Assembly: GCF_015207455.1 (NCBI RefSeq)
Contig: NZ_JADEWV010000054.1
Span: 1 to 34,070, forward strand
Length of the DNA: 34,070 nt
Source of the DNA: Microcoleus sp. LEGE 07076
Lineage (GTDB): Bacteria > Cyanobacteriota > Cyanobacteriia > Cyanobacteriales > Microcoleaceae
Direction of reading: 5' to 3'
The notes beneath the pieces are model-generated. The model was given only the letters and a program-made list of their open reading frames with translations, was not told where the DNA came from and searched no databases. Shown piece by piece: positions 1-9,665 of this stretch (position 1 is its first letter; each line of letters opens with the position of its first letter). Made by a program: the position numbers and the translations under genes.

Positions 1-2111
1 TGCCTGTTCTCAATAACAGTGCAACATCTCAGTTTCAACCAAATTCAGGAGACAGAATTTACAAAACCGGCGACTTCGTGCGCTACCGAGCTGATGGCAA
101 CCTGGAATTTTTGGGACGCATTGACGAACAAGTAAAAATTCGCGGTTTCCGCATCGAATTAGGAGAAATCGAAACAGTATTAACTCAACATCCAGCGGTG
201 CAGCAAACCGCAGCCACAACCTCGGAAGATGCAGAAGGAAATAAACGTTTAGTAGCTTATGTCGTCCTCAATGCAGAATATAGCAGCGCCAGCGAAAAAA
301 ACCAAATAATGCAATTGCAGGACGAACAAGTTTTGCAGTGGCAAATGCTGTACAATGAAACTTACGATCGACCTGCTGTTGACTCAGATCCAACATTTAA
401 TATTGTCGGCTGGAATAGCAGTTATACTAATCAGCCAATCCCAGCAGAACAGATGCGCGACTGGGCGAACAATCAAGCCGCCCAAATTTTAGCTTTGCAG
501 CCGAGCCGAGTGTTAGAAATTGGCTGCGGCACAGGTTTGTTGCTGTTCCAAATTGCCTCTCGCTGCACTCAATATTGCGGAACCGACTTTTCACCTATTT
601 CGCTCAACTATATTCAGCAGCACTTGGCAAATCAAGAGTTAGCTAATGTAACGCTGCTTCAGAAAATGGCGACAGACTTTGCAGGAGTAGAGACAGCAGC
701 TTTTGACGCAGTAATTCTCAACTCTGTCGTCCAATATTTCCCGAATATCGACTATCTCGTGCAGGTGCTAGAAGGTGCGGTGCAAGCAACTGCTCCCGGC
801 GGCTTTATATTCATCGGAGATGTCCGCAGCTTGCCGTTGCTGGCAGCTTTTCACGCTTCGGTACAACTGTATCAAGCCGAACCTTCTCTCGCTGGCGAAC
901 AGTTGCAGCAGCGAGTACAAATGCAAATTTTTCAAGAAACAGAGTTAGTTATTGAACCAGATTTTTTTAAGGCATTAAAGCACTGCTTTCCGCAGATTGA
1001 TGCCGTAGAGATTCAATTGATTCGCGGTAGTTACCACAATGAGTTAACTGATTTTCGGTACAATGCTATTCTGCATATTGCGCCGGAAACAGATCCCCCC
1101 AACCCCCCTTATGAAGGGGGGCTAAGAAGTGTCTCTAACTGTTATGACAAAACAGAGCTTCATAACCCCCCTTTTCAAGGGGGGCAGGGGGGATCAAAAC
1201 GGTTGGATTGGTCGGATGAAAATCAGAATCTGACTGTTGCGAAGGTGCAACAAATATTATTGGAAAATCAACTCGATATTTTCAGAATTGCTAATGTGCC
1301 TAATCCGCGGGTAGCGGCAGCCGTGAAAGCAGCAGAATTGCTGTCTGTTATCGATAAATTTGACACAGCGGCTCAGTTGCAGAAAGCAGTGGAAAAAATC
1401 GATTATTTAGGAGTAGAGCCAGAGGATTGGTATGCTTTAGAAGTTCCGTATAATGTTAATATTAGTTGGTCTAATTCCGACAGTGAAGGGCGATACGATG
1501 TAGTCTTTTGGCGGGGAAAATCCCGATATTTTCTGCGAGAAACCCGAAGCGATAACTTGCGTCCTTGGCGCTCTTATGCTAACAATCCCTTGCAAGCTAA
1601 AGCAGCGCGCAAATTAGTACCGCAGTTGCAGGCTTACCTAGCCGAAAAACTGCCTGACTACATGATTCCGTCGGCTTTTGTGGTGCTGGAGTCGCTACCG
1701 GTGACGGCTAACGGAAAGGTCGATCGGCTCGCTTTACCTGCACCGGAGCCAATTAAGCTAGAATTGGCTGGCGGTTATGTTGCGCCTCAGACTTCTATTG
1801 AGCAAGTTTTAGTGAAAATTTGGGCAGAAGTTTTGGGGATAAAGCGAGTGGGTATCCGCGACAATTTCTTTGAATTGGGAGGGCATTCGCTGCTGGCGAC
1901 TCAGCTTGTTTCTAGAGTGCGAGATGCGTGCGGGGTAGAGTTGCCTTTGCGCCGGGTTTTTGAAGCGCCGACAATCGAAGAATTATCTAAGATTGTGGAG
2001 AGTTTGAAACAGAACAATGCTCAAATTAAAGCTCCGGCTTTAGTGCCTGTTTCTCGCGAGAATCGCCGCGTGAAGTTGTCATCGCTGAACAGAGAAAGTA
2101 AAGAGAGATGA
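1..2111 (+). CDS. NRPS, C-terminal part: A (end)-N-methyltransferase-PCP (5' partial)
   Basis: The frame is open from base 3, so the gene enters from the left and the ATG at 78 is internal. The visible protein starts in the last part of an adenylation domain: core A7 (YKTGD, around 63-77) and A8 ([18 protein letters not shown]). A SAM-dependent methyltransferase follows (motif [10 protein letters not shown], near 510-535), in the A8/A9 position typical of NRPS N-methyltransferases. Then come A9 ([10 protein letters not shown]), A10 (NGKVDRL) and a peptidyl carrier domain ([13 protein letters not shown]; the Ser carries phosphopantetheine). The protein ends about 30 residues after the PCP in VPVSR-type linker sequence, where a fused C domain often begins, so the chain must pass in trans to the next enzyme, probably the C-A-PCP-TE protein at 3887. 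An in-frame palindromic repeat (1092-1195) interrupts the region after the methyltransferase core. An ApnC-like (anabaenopeptin) role is inferred; a cyanopeptolin synthetase also has this order. Confidence 0.92.
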   Translation, partial: PVLNNSATSQFQPNSGDRIYKTGDFVRYRADGNLEFLGRIDEQVKIRGFRIELGEIETVLTQHPAVQQTAATTSEDAEGNKRLVAYVVLNAEYSSASEKNQIMQLQDEQVLQWQMLYNETYDRPAVDSDPTFNIVGWNSSYTNQPIPAEQMRDWANNQAAQILALQPSRVLEIGCGTGLLLFQIASRCTQYCGTDFSPISLNYIQQHLANQELANVTLLQKMATDFAGVETAAFDAVILNSVVQYFPNIDYLVQVLEGAVQATAPGGFIFIGDVRSLPLLAAFHASVQLYQAEPSLAGEQLQQRVQMQIFQETELVIEPDFFKALKHCFPQIDAVEIQLIRGSYHNELTDFRYNAILHIAPETDPPNPPYEGGLRSVSNCYDKTELHNPPFQGGQGGSKRLDWSDENQNLTVAKVQQILLENQLDIFRIANVPNPRVAAAVKAAELLSVIDKFDTAAQLQKAVEKIDYLGVEPEDWYALEVPYNVNISWSNSDSEGRYDVVFWRGKSRYFLRETRSDNLRPWRSYANNPLQAKAARKLVPQLQAYLAEKLPDYMIPSAFVVLESLPVTANGKVDRLALPAPEPIKLELAGGYVAPQTSIEQVLVKIWAEVLGIKRVGIRDNFFELGGHSLLATQLVSRVRDACGVELPLRRVFEAPTIEELSKIVESLKQNNAQIKAPALVPVSRENRRVKLSSLNRESKER
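1092..1195. repeat. 104-bp palindromic repeat inserted inside the NRPS coding sequence
   Basis: The element has near-perfect inverted ends (GATCCCCCC at the left, GGGGGGATC at the right), each followed inward by a smaller hairpin (CCCCCCTT..AAGGGGGG at 1103-1121 and 1166-1184). Sequences of this kind are dispersed in filamentous cyanobacterial genomes. It is read through in frame, adding the residues PPNPPYEGG and [10 protein letters not shown] to the protein. I could not define a target duplication with confidence. Confidence 0.85.
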
Positions 2112-2147
2112 TGAAAAGGTTATCGTCCCTTCCAAGAAATAAACCAA

Positions 2148-3182
2148 ATGAGTTCATACGCTTTCTGGAACAATAAAGGCGGCGTCGGCAAAAGCTTCCT
2201 TTGCTTTGCAGCAGCTTCCGAATATGCTTACCGTTACCCCGATACAGATGTCTATGTAATTGATTTATGTCCGCAGGCGAATGTGTCGGAAATGCTACTT
2301 GGCGGATATTTCACTAGCCCAGATGCGCTGCATTTTTTAATGAGCAAAACTCCGCGCGCAACAATAGCAGGCTATCTAGAAGCGCGTCTGAACTCTCCAT
2401 TTCGGATGGTTGCAGACGTATCCCCATATCTATGCGAACCGAGAGAATTCAATCAGAATCTACCAGAGAATCTAAGAATTGTATGCGGGGACAATTACCT
2501 GGAAATAATTTCTGAAGCAATCCGACAAACATCCCAGTTGGAAATACCTTATGACTCGTGGAAACAGGTGCTAACTTGGGGACGAGACCTGACGGTGGCC
2601 CTGCGTTCATATAGCGGCGATCGCGATACCATATTCTTCATAGACTGTAGTCCTACTTTTGCTATTTCTACACAGCTTGCTCTTGTGGCTGCCGAAAACT
2701 TGATTGTACCATTTATAGCGGAGTATACTTCACGTCTGGCGATCGAGAATGTCCTCGCAATTCTCTATGCCATAACCGACCCGCATACTGCGCCATACGC
2801 ACGAATTGCTTTTGCAAAACGCGCCAAGGAAGAAGGTGTGCCTGTACCAAAATTACATACATTCGCGAGCCTACATTTGACTTTGTACGAAGGGAGAGCG
2901 AGCAAAGCATACGAAGCTGTAAACCAGAGAATTATGCAGATGATGGATGATATACACAAGAAGCACCGTCATATTTTTGCTAACTCCAAAGACAAGCCGA
3001 GTAACACCTTCATTGAAATCCCAGATTTTGCCAGCGGTTCTGTACTCGCTGCTACGACTGGCACGCCCTTGCACAAACTCACACTAGCAGCCAAAAACAT
3101 CGCGGGCGAGCAGGTGCAATTGAATGCAGAGTCATTGCAAAGGTACCGAGATACACTTGAAAAATTCGTGAATTGTCTTTAG
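2148..3182 (+). CDS. ParA/MinD-like P-loop ATPase
   Basis: The 344-aa protein opens with a deviant Walker A typical of ParA/Soj (NNKGGVGKS, residues 8-16), then the VIDLCPQAN segment (Walker A'/switch I region) and FFIDCSPTF (Walker B region). These motifs support ATP-dependent dimerisation. No DNA-binding ParB partner or centromere-like repeats are visible, so plasmid or chromosome partitioning is not implied. The stop codon lies 9 bases before the GTG of a HEPN-domain gene, and AGGA overlapping this stop serves as that gene's ribosome binding site, so the two are surely co-transcribed. The pair sits between two NRPS genes that would normally be adjacent, and neither looks like a peptide-biosynthesis gene. 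A defence or toxin-control role is inference from the HEPN partner. An alternative is regulation of the surrounding NRPS operon. Confidence 0.85.
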   Translation: MSSYAFWNNKGGVGKSFLCFAAASEYAYRYPDTDVYVIDLCPQANVSEMLLGGYFTSPDALHFLMSKTPRATIAGYLEARLNSPFRMVADVSPYLCEPREFNQNLPENLRIVCGDNYLEIISEAIRQTSQLEIPYDSWKQVLTWGRDLTVALRSYSGDRDTIFFIDCSPTFAISTQLALVAAENLIVPFIAEYTSRLAIENVLAILYAITDPHTAPYARIAFAKRAKEEGVPVPKLHTFASLHLTLYEGRASKAYEAVNQRIMQMMDDIHKKHRHIFANSKDKPSNTFIEIPDFASGSVLAATTGTPLHKLTLAAKNIAGEQVQLNAESLQRYRDTLEKFVNCL

Positions 3183-3191
3183 GAAATCGCC

Positions 3192-3794
3192 GTGCCGTCA
3201 ACAGCAGCATTGAAGTACAAAACAGCGTCCAACACGGCTAGAACACTTCGCGAAATAGCTACCGATCCCCGCTTGCAACCAATATCGCGCAGTAAAACTC
3301 AAGTCTACTATCACTCCGCTCTAGCTGCATTTGTTGCTGTGTGGGATGCTTACATAAACGAACTCGTTCGCAATTTTTTCGCTGCAACTGCAAATCCTTT
3401 AGATCCCAAATTTCATGCCGTACATTCTATTGCTAGAGATGCGGCGGAACGCGCACTTGACAGATTTAATACACCAAACTGGGAGAACACGCGAAACCTT
3501 CTGATTCAAAACACTGGTTACGATCCTATTGGCGATTGGATTTGGTCTGCAAGAAGCCTGAGCGGATTAGCCGTTCGGCAGAAGCTAAATGAGATTTTAA
3601 GAGTCCGGCACAGTTTTGCACATGGTTTTGCTATTCCCGCGCTTTCTTGGACTCAAACAGCAACCGGAAAAGTTCGGCTTACGGCTAAAGCGATAGACGA
3701 TGTTGATGTGTTTTTTACACATCTTGTGAATGTTACCGACCTCGGCATGAAGCAGCATATCGAAACGAGTTATAGTCTAGTATTGCCTTGGTAA
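3192..3794 (+). CDS. HEPN-domain protein (MAE_28990/MAE_18760-like, probable RNase)
   Basis: The 200-aa protein is predicted to be mostly helical. It contains RHSFAHGF with R139 and H144 spaced as in the R-x4-6-H motif of HEPN ribonucleases, and resembles the RiboL-PSP/MAE_28990-type HEPN proteins common in cyanobacteria. In that superfamily this motif is the RNA-cleaving site. The GTG start at 3192 is chosen because AGGA (3181-3184) precedes it at suitable spacing and the conserved region begins soon after. It is coupled to the ParA-like gene upstream (9-base gap), so the ATPase may control, localise or sense for the HEPN protein. About 90 bases separate its stop from the next NRPS gene. Family assignment is by motif and context; activity is not demonstrated. 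Confidence 0.7.
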   Translation: MPSTAALKYKTASNTARTLREIATDPRLQPISRSKTQVYYHSALAAFVAVWDAYINELVRNFFAATANPLDPKFHAVHSIARDAAERALDRFNTPNWENTRNLLIQNTGYDPIGDWIWSARSLSGLAVRQKLNEILRVRHSFAHGFAIPALSWTQTATGKVRLTAKAIDDVDVFFTHLVNVTDLGMKQHIETSYSLVLPW

Positions 3795-3886
3795 AGATTT
3801 TAATCAAAGAGATGAAATCTTATCTATGTAATATTTGTAGGCTACTTTGTACGCGCTTTCCTTTGAGGCTTGCCTGATAATTTGAT

Positions 3887-6800
3887 ATGACTCAGTATTT
3901 TTCCGACAATTCCCTCCCGGCTGGTGAAGAAAAGCTTAATCTTCCCGAAGAAACAGAAGTTTTCGTCTTCCCGGCATCATTTGCCCAGCAGCGGCTTTGG
4001 TTCCTCAATCAATTAGCACCGGGCAATCCTTTCTACAATGTCTCAACAGCGCTCCGCTTAACAGGTTCCCTCAACTTCATAGCCTTAGAGCAAACCTTCA
4101 ACGAAATTGTGCAGCGGCACGAAACTTTACGCACCACTTTTACGCTTTTGGAAGGGGAACTCGTACAAGTTATTGCTCCCATTCTAACCGTACCTCTCCC
4201 GACAATCGACTTACAAAATCTTTCGCCAGCTCAGCAGGAAACCGCAGCGCTGCAACTCGCAACCGATGCAGCGCAATGCCCTTTCGATTTAGCCGCCGGG
4301 CCGTTATTTAAAGTAACGCTGCTACAACTGGGTGAAACCGAACATATATTGTTGCTGAATTTACATCATATTGTGGCTGATGGTTGGTCGATTGGAGTGC
4401 TAATTCGAGAGCTGGGAACGCTCTATACGGCATTTGTAAAAAACGAGCGTGAAGCGAAGCTATCCCGAAGGGAATCGCACTTACCAGAACTGCCCGTGCA
4501 GTACGCCGATTTTGCAGAATGGCAGCACCAATACTTGCAGGGCGAAGTATTAGCAACCCAGTTAGCTTATTGGCGGCAGCAGTTAAACGGAATTACCACA
4601 CTCAATCTACCAACAGACAGACAAAGGCCGGCGGTTCCATCCTACCGAGGTGCAAAACATTTGATAACACTATCACCTGTTTTGAGCGAGCAGCTAAAGT
4701 CATTGAGCCAGCAAGAAAGCGCGACTTTATTTATGACCCTGCTGGCTGCTTTTCAAACTTTGCTGTACCGCTATACAGGACAAGTAGATATTGCAGTAGG
4801 AACGCCGATCGCCAACCGCAACAAGAGCGAGATAGAAGCATTAATCGGGTTTTTTGTCAACAGTTTGGTGCTGCGTACAGATTTGTCGGGAAACCCAACT
4901 TTTCGGGAACTATTGCATCGGGTAAAAAACGTCGCAGTCGCAGCCTACGCTCACCAAGATTTGCCCTTCGAGAAGTTGGTTGAGGAATTGCAGCCCGATC
5001 GCGAATTGAGCCGCAACCCCCTATTTCAACTTAGTTTCAGCCTGCAAAACACTCCTGTAGCAGCGCTAGAATTGCCCGGAATCACTTTGAGGGCGATTCC
5101 CTACGGGATAGCTACGCTTCACGACTTTGACAGCGGAACCGCCAAGCTCGACTTAGAGTGCAACTTGTGGGAAGATGCAGGAAGCATTCAAGGACAAATT
5201 GTTTACACCACAGATTTATTCGATCGCGCCACAATTGCGCGCATGGCGGAACATTTCCAAACCCTGCTAAAAGCCATTGTTGCAAATCCCCAACAGCGCC
5301 TCAGCGACTTGACTTTGCTGACAGCCCCAGAATACCAGCAATTATTAATTGATTGGAATGACACTCACAGAGATCATCCGCAAAACCAGTGTTTCCATCA
5401 GCTATTTGAAGAGCGAGTCGAACTCGCGCCCAATGCTGTCGCCGCCGTCTTTGAAAACCAGCAATTAACCTACCGCCAACTCAACAGCCGAGCCAACCAA
5501 CTTGCACGTTACTTGCAGCAATTGGGAGCCAAACCGGAAGTTTTAATAGGGCTTTGTCTAGAACGTTCTTTAGAAGCGATCGTCGGATTGCTAGGCATTA
5601 TCAAAGCAGGCGCAGCATATCTGCCTTTAGATCCAACTTATCCTCAAGAGCGCCTCAACTTCATATTAAAAGATGCTGTGGTGCCGATTTTAGTAACTCA
5701 GCAGCACTTAGCAAACAACTTGACTGCACCAGAATCTTTAGGAATTTTTACAGTTGTTTGTTTGGACTCCGACTTAGAAAATATCGCCAGAGAAAGCCCT
5801 ACCAACTTAACTACAAATATTTTACCAAAAAACCTAGCCTACGTCATTTACACATCGGGTTCAACCGGAAAACCCAAAGGTGTTTTAATCGAACATCGCG
5901 GACTGTACAACTTAGCAAAAGCTCAAATAGAAGCTTTTCAAGTAAGCTCAAATCACCGGATTTTGCAATTCGCATCTCTGAGTTTTGATGCCTCAATCTT
6001 TGAGATTGTCATGGCATTGGGAACCGGAGCAACACTTTATTGTGCCAAGAAAGAATCTTTATTGCCAGGACAAACATTAATCCAATTTTTGCAAGACAAT
6101 GCTATTACTCATGCTACCCTGCCGCCCTCGCTGCTAGCAGTCCTTCCAAGCGCCGAACTTCCCGCACTGCAAACAATCATCTGTGCTGGCGAATCCTGTT
6201 CCCCGGATATTGTGAAATGCTGGGCTTCTGGGCGCAGATTTTTTAACGCTTACGGCCCTACAGAAGCGACAGTCTGGTCAAGTTTGGCCGAAATTGGCGA
6301 GTGCAAAAAACCGCCAATCGGCCGCCCAATTCCCAACACTCAACTCTATATTTTAGATGAAAATTTACAGCCTGTACCAGTTGGAATTCCCGGTGAATTG
6401 TACATCGGCGGCAGGGGATTGGCACGAGGCTACCTGAACCGCCCCGAATTAACCTCCCAGCGATTTATTGCTAATCCGTTTAGCCAGAAAGCAGGAAAAC
6501 GAATTTACAAAACAGGTGACTTAGCTAGCTATTTTCCCGACGGCAATATTGAGTTTTTAGGCCGCACTGACGAACAGGTAAAAATTCGCGGTTATCGAAT
6601 AGAATTGGGAGAAATTGAAGCGCTGCTGGTTCAGCATCCAGCAGTCAAAGAAACAGTGGCGGTTGCTGGGGATGATTTGTCTGGCAACAAACGCCTAGTT
6701 GCTTATGTCGTCACCCATCAAAATCAGACGCTCAATCGCGGGGAAATGCGCCATTTCCTTAAACAACAACTGCCCAATTACATGATTCCCAATGCTTTTG

Positions 6801-8041
6801 TGGCGATCGATTTTCTGCCCCTAACTCCCAATGGCAAAATTGACCGCCTGCGCTTACCTGCACCGGGAAATCTAACTAGCAATTCAATAGATAAAAGCTG
6901 CATTGCACCTCGCACGCCAACCGAGTCAACCCTCGCCCAAATTTGGGCCACAATCCTCAACACAGAGCCTGTTGGCATTGACGATAACTTCTTCGATTTG
7001 GGTGGAGATTCCCTGCTGGCAATCCGCCTAATCAATGAGATTAACCAGCAATTTGAGCGCGAGTTGCCCCTGTCTGCTCTTTTTCTAAATCCGACAATTG
7101 AAGGTTTAGCAGATTCGCTATCTTCAGGAACAAAATCTCTGGAATGGTCGCCTTTAGTTGCAATTAAACCGGGCGGTAAAAAGCCGCCTTTTTTCTGCGT
7201 TCATCCTATCTTTGGTGTCATATTTCCTTATTGCGAGTTAGCGTTTAAACTAGGAGAAAACCAACCGTTTTACGGGCTGCAACCCAAAGGAATTGACGGC
7301 GAAAGTTCTCCGCTAACTCGCATTGAAGACATGGCGGCTGACTACATTGCAGCCTTGCGTACTGTTCAACCAAAGGGGCCTTATTTTTTAGGAGGCTGGT
7401 CTTTTGGGGGTTTGGTGGCTTTTGAGATGGCTCAACAGTTACTCGCAGCGGGTGATGAAGTGGCTTTGCTGGCTGTGCTCGATACTTTAGCGCCGGTTGC
7501 TGCTAACAAACCTTCTGTTTGGGACGGTTGCAAGTTTATTCTGACTACTGTTTCCCGCTCTATCTGGCCTTTTATAGTAGATTATTTTCGCTTGGTGGCT
7601 GCGGCAGAAAATGTTGTCCAAGTTGGCGGTATTGTGGGCAGGTTTCCTAAATTAAATAAGCTGCTTAATTGGACAGCTCATTTTTGGCATGGCTGGAATT
7701 GGAAACAGGCTGTTATGGTTAGCATCTTATCTAGAGAGTCAAAAGAACACAACTGGCGCGAGCTGGCAATTCCCTCTATGTTTACTGTATTTGGGGCTAA
7801 CAGTCAAGCAACTCTCAGCTATGTACCGAAAATTTATCCGCACCGAATTACTCTGTTTAGATCGGGGGAAAAGCTCAGCACGAGTCAACAAGATCCGACT
7901 CTTGGCTGGAGCGAATTAACGACGGAACAAGTAGAGGTGATTCGAGTTCCGGGGAATCATCTTACTATGTTGAGAAAACCCAATGTTGAGGTGCTGGCTC
8001 GACAGCTAAAGTATTGCTTGGATCGGGAGTTGAGTGATTGA
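3887..8041 (+). CDS. NRPS termination module C-A-PCP-TE (ApnD-like)
   Basis: A 1384-aa single-module NRPS. The condensation domain starts at once (SFAQQRLWFL, residues 31-40) and has the active-site HHIVADG at 160-166. The adenylation domain has A3 TSGSTGKPKG at 656-665, A5 NAYGPTE, A7 YKTGD, A8 and A10 NGKIDRL. The carrier domain has GGDS with Ser1042. The C-terminal type I thioesterase has GWSFGG (nucleophile Ser1172) and a GNHLTM His1358, so this protein releases, probably macrocyclises, the peptide. Aligning by eye to GrsA PheA, the specificity residues read D-A-F-T-I-A-A-V-W plus the invariant Lys. This is close to Phe/Tyr codes and unlike Ile/Val codes. An N-methylating module followed by an aromatic-selective terminating module matches ApnC/ApnD of anabaenopeptins; cyanopeptolin McnE normally takes Ile/Val. 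Product assignment is inference, since upstream modules are outside the window. Confidence 0.93.
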   Translation: MTQYFSDNSLPAGEEKLNLPEETEVFVFPASFAQQRLWFLNQLAPGNPFYNVSTALRLTGSLNFIALEQTFNEIVQRHETLRTTFTLLEGELVQVIAPILTVPLPTIDLQNLSPAQQETAALQLATDAAQCPFDLAAGPLFKVTLLQLGETEHILLLNLHHIVADGWSIGVLIRELGTLYTAFVKNEREAKLSRRESHLPELPVQYADFAEWQHQYLQGEVLATQLAYWRQQLNGITTLNLPTDRQRPAVPSYRGAKHLITLSPVLSEQLKSLSQQESATLFMTLLAAFQTLLYRYTGQVDIAVGTPIANRNKSEIEALIGFFVNSLVLRTDLSGNPTFRELLHRVKNVAVAAYAHQDLPFEKLVEELQPDRELSRNPLFQLSFSLQNTPVAALELPGITLRAIPYGIATLHDFDSGTAKLDLECNLWEDAGSIQGQIVYTTDLFDRATIARMAEHFQTLLKAIVANPQQRLSDLTLLTAPEYQQLLIDWNDTHRDHPQNQCFHQLFEERVELAPNAVAAVFENQQLTYRQLNSRANQLARYLQQLGAKPEVLIGLCLERSLEAIVGLLGIIKAGAAYLPLDPTYPQERLNFILKDAVVPILVTQQHLANNLTAPESLGIFTVVCLDSDLENIARESPTNLTTNILPKNLAYVIYTSGSTGKPKGVLIEHRGLYNLAKAQIEAFQVSSNHRILQFASLSFDASIFEIVMALGTGATLYCAKKESLLPGQTLIQFLQDNAITHATLPPSLLAVLPSAELPALQTIICAGESCSPDIVKCWASGRRFFNAYGPTEATVWSSLAEIGECKKPPIGRPIPNTQLYILDENLQPVPVGIPGELYIGGRGLARGYLNRPELTSQRFIANPFSQKAGKRIYKTGDLASYFPDGNIEFLGRTDEQVKIRGYRIELGEIEALLVQHPAVKETVAVAGDDLSGNKRLVAYVVTHQNQTLNRGEMRHFLKQQLPNYMIPNAFVAIDFLPLTPNGKIDRLRLPAPGNLTSNSIDKSCIAPRTPTESTLAQIWATILNTEPVGIDDNFFDLGGDSLLAIRLINEINQQFERELPLSALFLNPTIEGLADSLSSGTKSLEWSPLVAIKPGGKKPPFFCVHPIFGVIFPYCELAFKLGENQPFYGLQPKGIDGESSPLTRIEDMAADYIAALRTVQPKGPYFLGGWSFGGLVAFEMAQQLLAAGDEVALLAVLDTLAPVAANKPSVWDGCKFILTTVSRSIWPFIVDYFRLVAAAENVVQVGGIVGRFPKLNKLLNWTAHFWHGWNWKQAVMVSILSRESKEHNWRELAIPSMFTVFGANSQATLSYVPKIYPHRITLFRSGEKLSTSQQDPTLGWSELTTEQVEVIRVPGNHLTMLRKPNVEVLARQLKYCLDRELSD

Positions 8042-8110
8042 GTTAGCCGCGTGGTTGTGCTTCGCCACCGGGTTTTTTAGCATGGGAATTATTTCTATCT
8101 CTCCGATCTT

Positions 8111-8200
8111 CATCGGCGTGAATCAGCGTCTATCTATTGTCATCTGCGGTTAATAAATTCTCTTTTTTTAACCGCAGATGAACACGGATTCACGCTGATG
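8111..8200. repeat. Long imperfect inverted repeat between NRPS and PiT genes
   Basis: The left arm includes CGTGAATC and CATCTGCGGTTAA. The right arm (8169-8200) mirrors it as TTAACCGCAGATG and GATTCACGCTGATG. In RNA it forms a long stem in either direction and lies between two convergent genes, where it could end or protect both transcripts. The GTTAA/CATCTGCGG sequence is a dispersed repeat of filamentous cyanobacteria. There is no gene in 8042-8248. Confidence 0.7.
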
Positions 8201-8248
8201 AATTCTCTCAATTCTGGTTGATTGTTCTGAAATGCCTCAATCTAAAAT

Positions 8249-9598
8249 CTAAAATCTCACAATCCATTGGGCGATGGTGAAAATGCTAGCACCCAAAACG
8301 GCTGCGATCGGAATTGTCACTAGCCAAGCCGAACCAATTGACAGCAAAGTTTCCCAGCGTACTGTTTTCCAAGCTTTGACAAGCCCGACTCCGACAACTG
8401 CACCGACTAAAGCGTGGGATGTGGAAACTGGCAAACCGAAGCGGGATGCTAGCAAGACTGTGGTGGCTGTGGCTAATTCCGCGCAAAATCCGCCGCTGGG
8501 TTGGAGTTGGATGATTTTTTCGCCGACTGTGGCAATTACATTTTTGCCCCAGATGGCTAAACCGATGACTATTCCTGCGCCTCCGACGACTAAAATCCAC
8601 AGGGGAACGCTGAAATCGCCAGAGGGAAAGGAACCTGTGCGCCGGATGTAGGCGATCGCAGCTAGGGGGGCAACGGCATTACCAACATCATTGGAACCGT
8701 GGGCAAATGCTACAAAACAGGCGCTCAATACTTGAAATCTCGCCATCTGTTGCTCGATCGAAGAGTGAGGATGTGTCGGAGTCGGCGAGTCGGTATTTTC
8801 GCTAAATTCCTTCTCCCCTGTTGCTTCTTTCTTCTCAACTAATTCTAATTTTTTCCAGCTATTGAGCGAAAGCCCGATCGCGCCCATACCCCCAATGGCA
8901 ATCACAATATCGTGAATTGGGAGATTCCAGCCAAATCGATCGTACACTGTGGCGATCGCCCCTGTCTGCACCAAAGCCACATCTACAATAGACGGCAATA
9001 CAATGATCCCGAATATGCTCAGCAGTGCTGCACTCAGCCAAGGTATCCACTCGCGCATCTGAAATAGAGGATCTGGCCGATCGAGAATCGAATACTTCAC
9101 GGCACTGTAAAATAGTGCTGCTAAAACACCGCTGGCAAAAGGTGTCGCCAGCCAAGTTAAGGAAATAGTGCCGATTGTTCGCCAATCAACCGCATCAATT
9201 CCGGCCGCCACGCAGCTAAAACCCGCGATTGCGCCCACCACCGCATGAGATGAAGAAACCGGCAAACCTAGACTCGTAGCGATTTGCAGCCACAAGCCGC
9301 CAGCTATCAGCACCGACACCATCCCGACTAAAAATACTTGTGGCTGAGCCGCGAACACATCTGCATTCACAACTCCTGTTGCCAGAGTTTCGGAAACTCC
9401 CCGGCCGAAAAGCACTGCGCCGGAAAACTCCAGTATGCCTGCAACAATGATTGCTTGTCGCAGCGTTAGAGCCTTCGAGCCTACGGATGTCCCCATTGAG
9501 TTGGCGACATCGTTGGCACCCAAGTTGGCAGCGACGTACAGGGCTAGTGCAGCCATTGCCGGCAGTTGCAGAAATACGAGCTCAGAGGTATTTAACAT
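8249..9598 (-). CDS. Inorganic phosphate permease, PiT family
   Basis: About 449 aa from the chosen ATG at 9598, a multi-spanning membrane protein. It carries the two inverted PiT signature repeats: GANDVANSMG near the N-terminus and HGSNDVGNAVAPL in the second half. Each half also contains a GLPVS(S/T)SHA(V/L)VGA segment typical of Pi:cation symporters (PiT/Pho-4). The halves are separated by a hydrophilic loop rich in Lys, Glu and Ser. It takes up phosphate, or metal-phosphate, across the plasma membrane. A longer frame reaches 9721 but would run into the start of rplS on the opposite strand, and the sequence before MLNTSEL has no PiT character. It diverges from rplS with only about 67 bases between starts, so their promoters overlap. 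No Pho box was recognised by eye. Confidence 0.9.
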   Translation of the reverse strand: MLNTSELVFLQLPAMAALALYVAANLGANDVANSMGTSVGSKALTLRQAIIVAGILEFSGAVLFGRGVSETLATGVVNADVFAAQPQVFLVGMVSVLIAGGLWLQIATSLGLPVSSSHAVVGAIAGFSCVAAGIDAVDWRTIGTISLTWLATPFASGVLAALFYSAVKYSILDRPDPLFQMREWIPWLSAALLSIFGIIVLPSIVDVALVQTGAIATVYDRFGWNLPIHDIVIAIGGMGAIGLSLNSWKKLELVEKKEATGEKEFSENTDSPTPTHPHSSIEQQMARFQVLSACFVAFAHGSNDVGNAVAPLAAIAYIRRTGSFPSGDFSVPLWILVVGGAGIVIGLAIWGKNVIATVGEKIIQLQPSGGFCAELATATTVLLASRFGLPVSTSHALVGAVVGVGLVKAWKTVRWETLLSIGSAWLVTIPIAAVLGASIFTIAQWIVRF

Positions 9599-9665
9599 AG
9601 AAAGTTTTTGAAATAAAACTGACAGTTCGATATATGATAAGGGATTGTGAGTTTTGGAAAATCCC

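Noticed and set aside
17..36. AGTGCAACATCTCAG shared between the NRPS linker and 21565-21580 as a mobile signal
   Set aside because: Only 15 bases match, one copy is within coding sequence, and no larger structure is shared.
78..78. ATG at 78 as the start of the first NRPS gene
   Set aside because: The frame is open to the window edge and the residues before it (GDRIYKTGD) are a conserved adenylation motif.
2713..3074. Minus-strand frames opposite the ParA-like gene
   Set aside because: They overlap a gene with clear Walker motifs and show no domain features.
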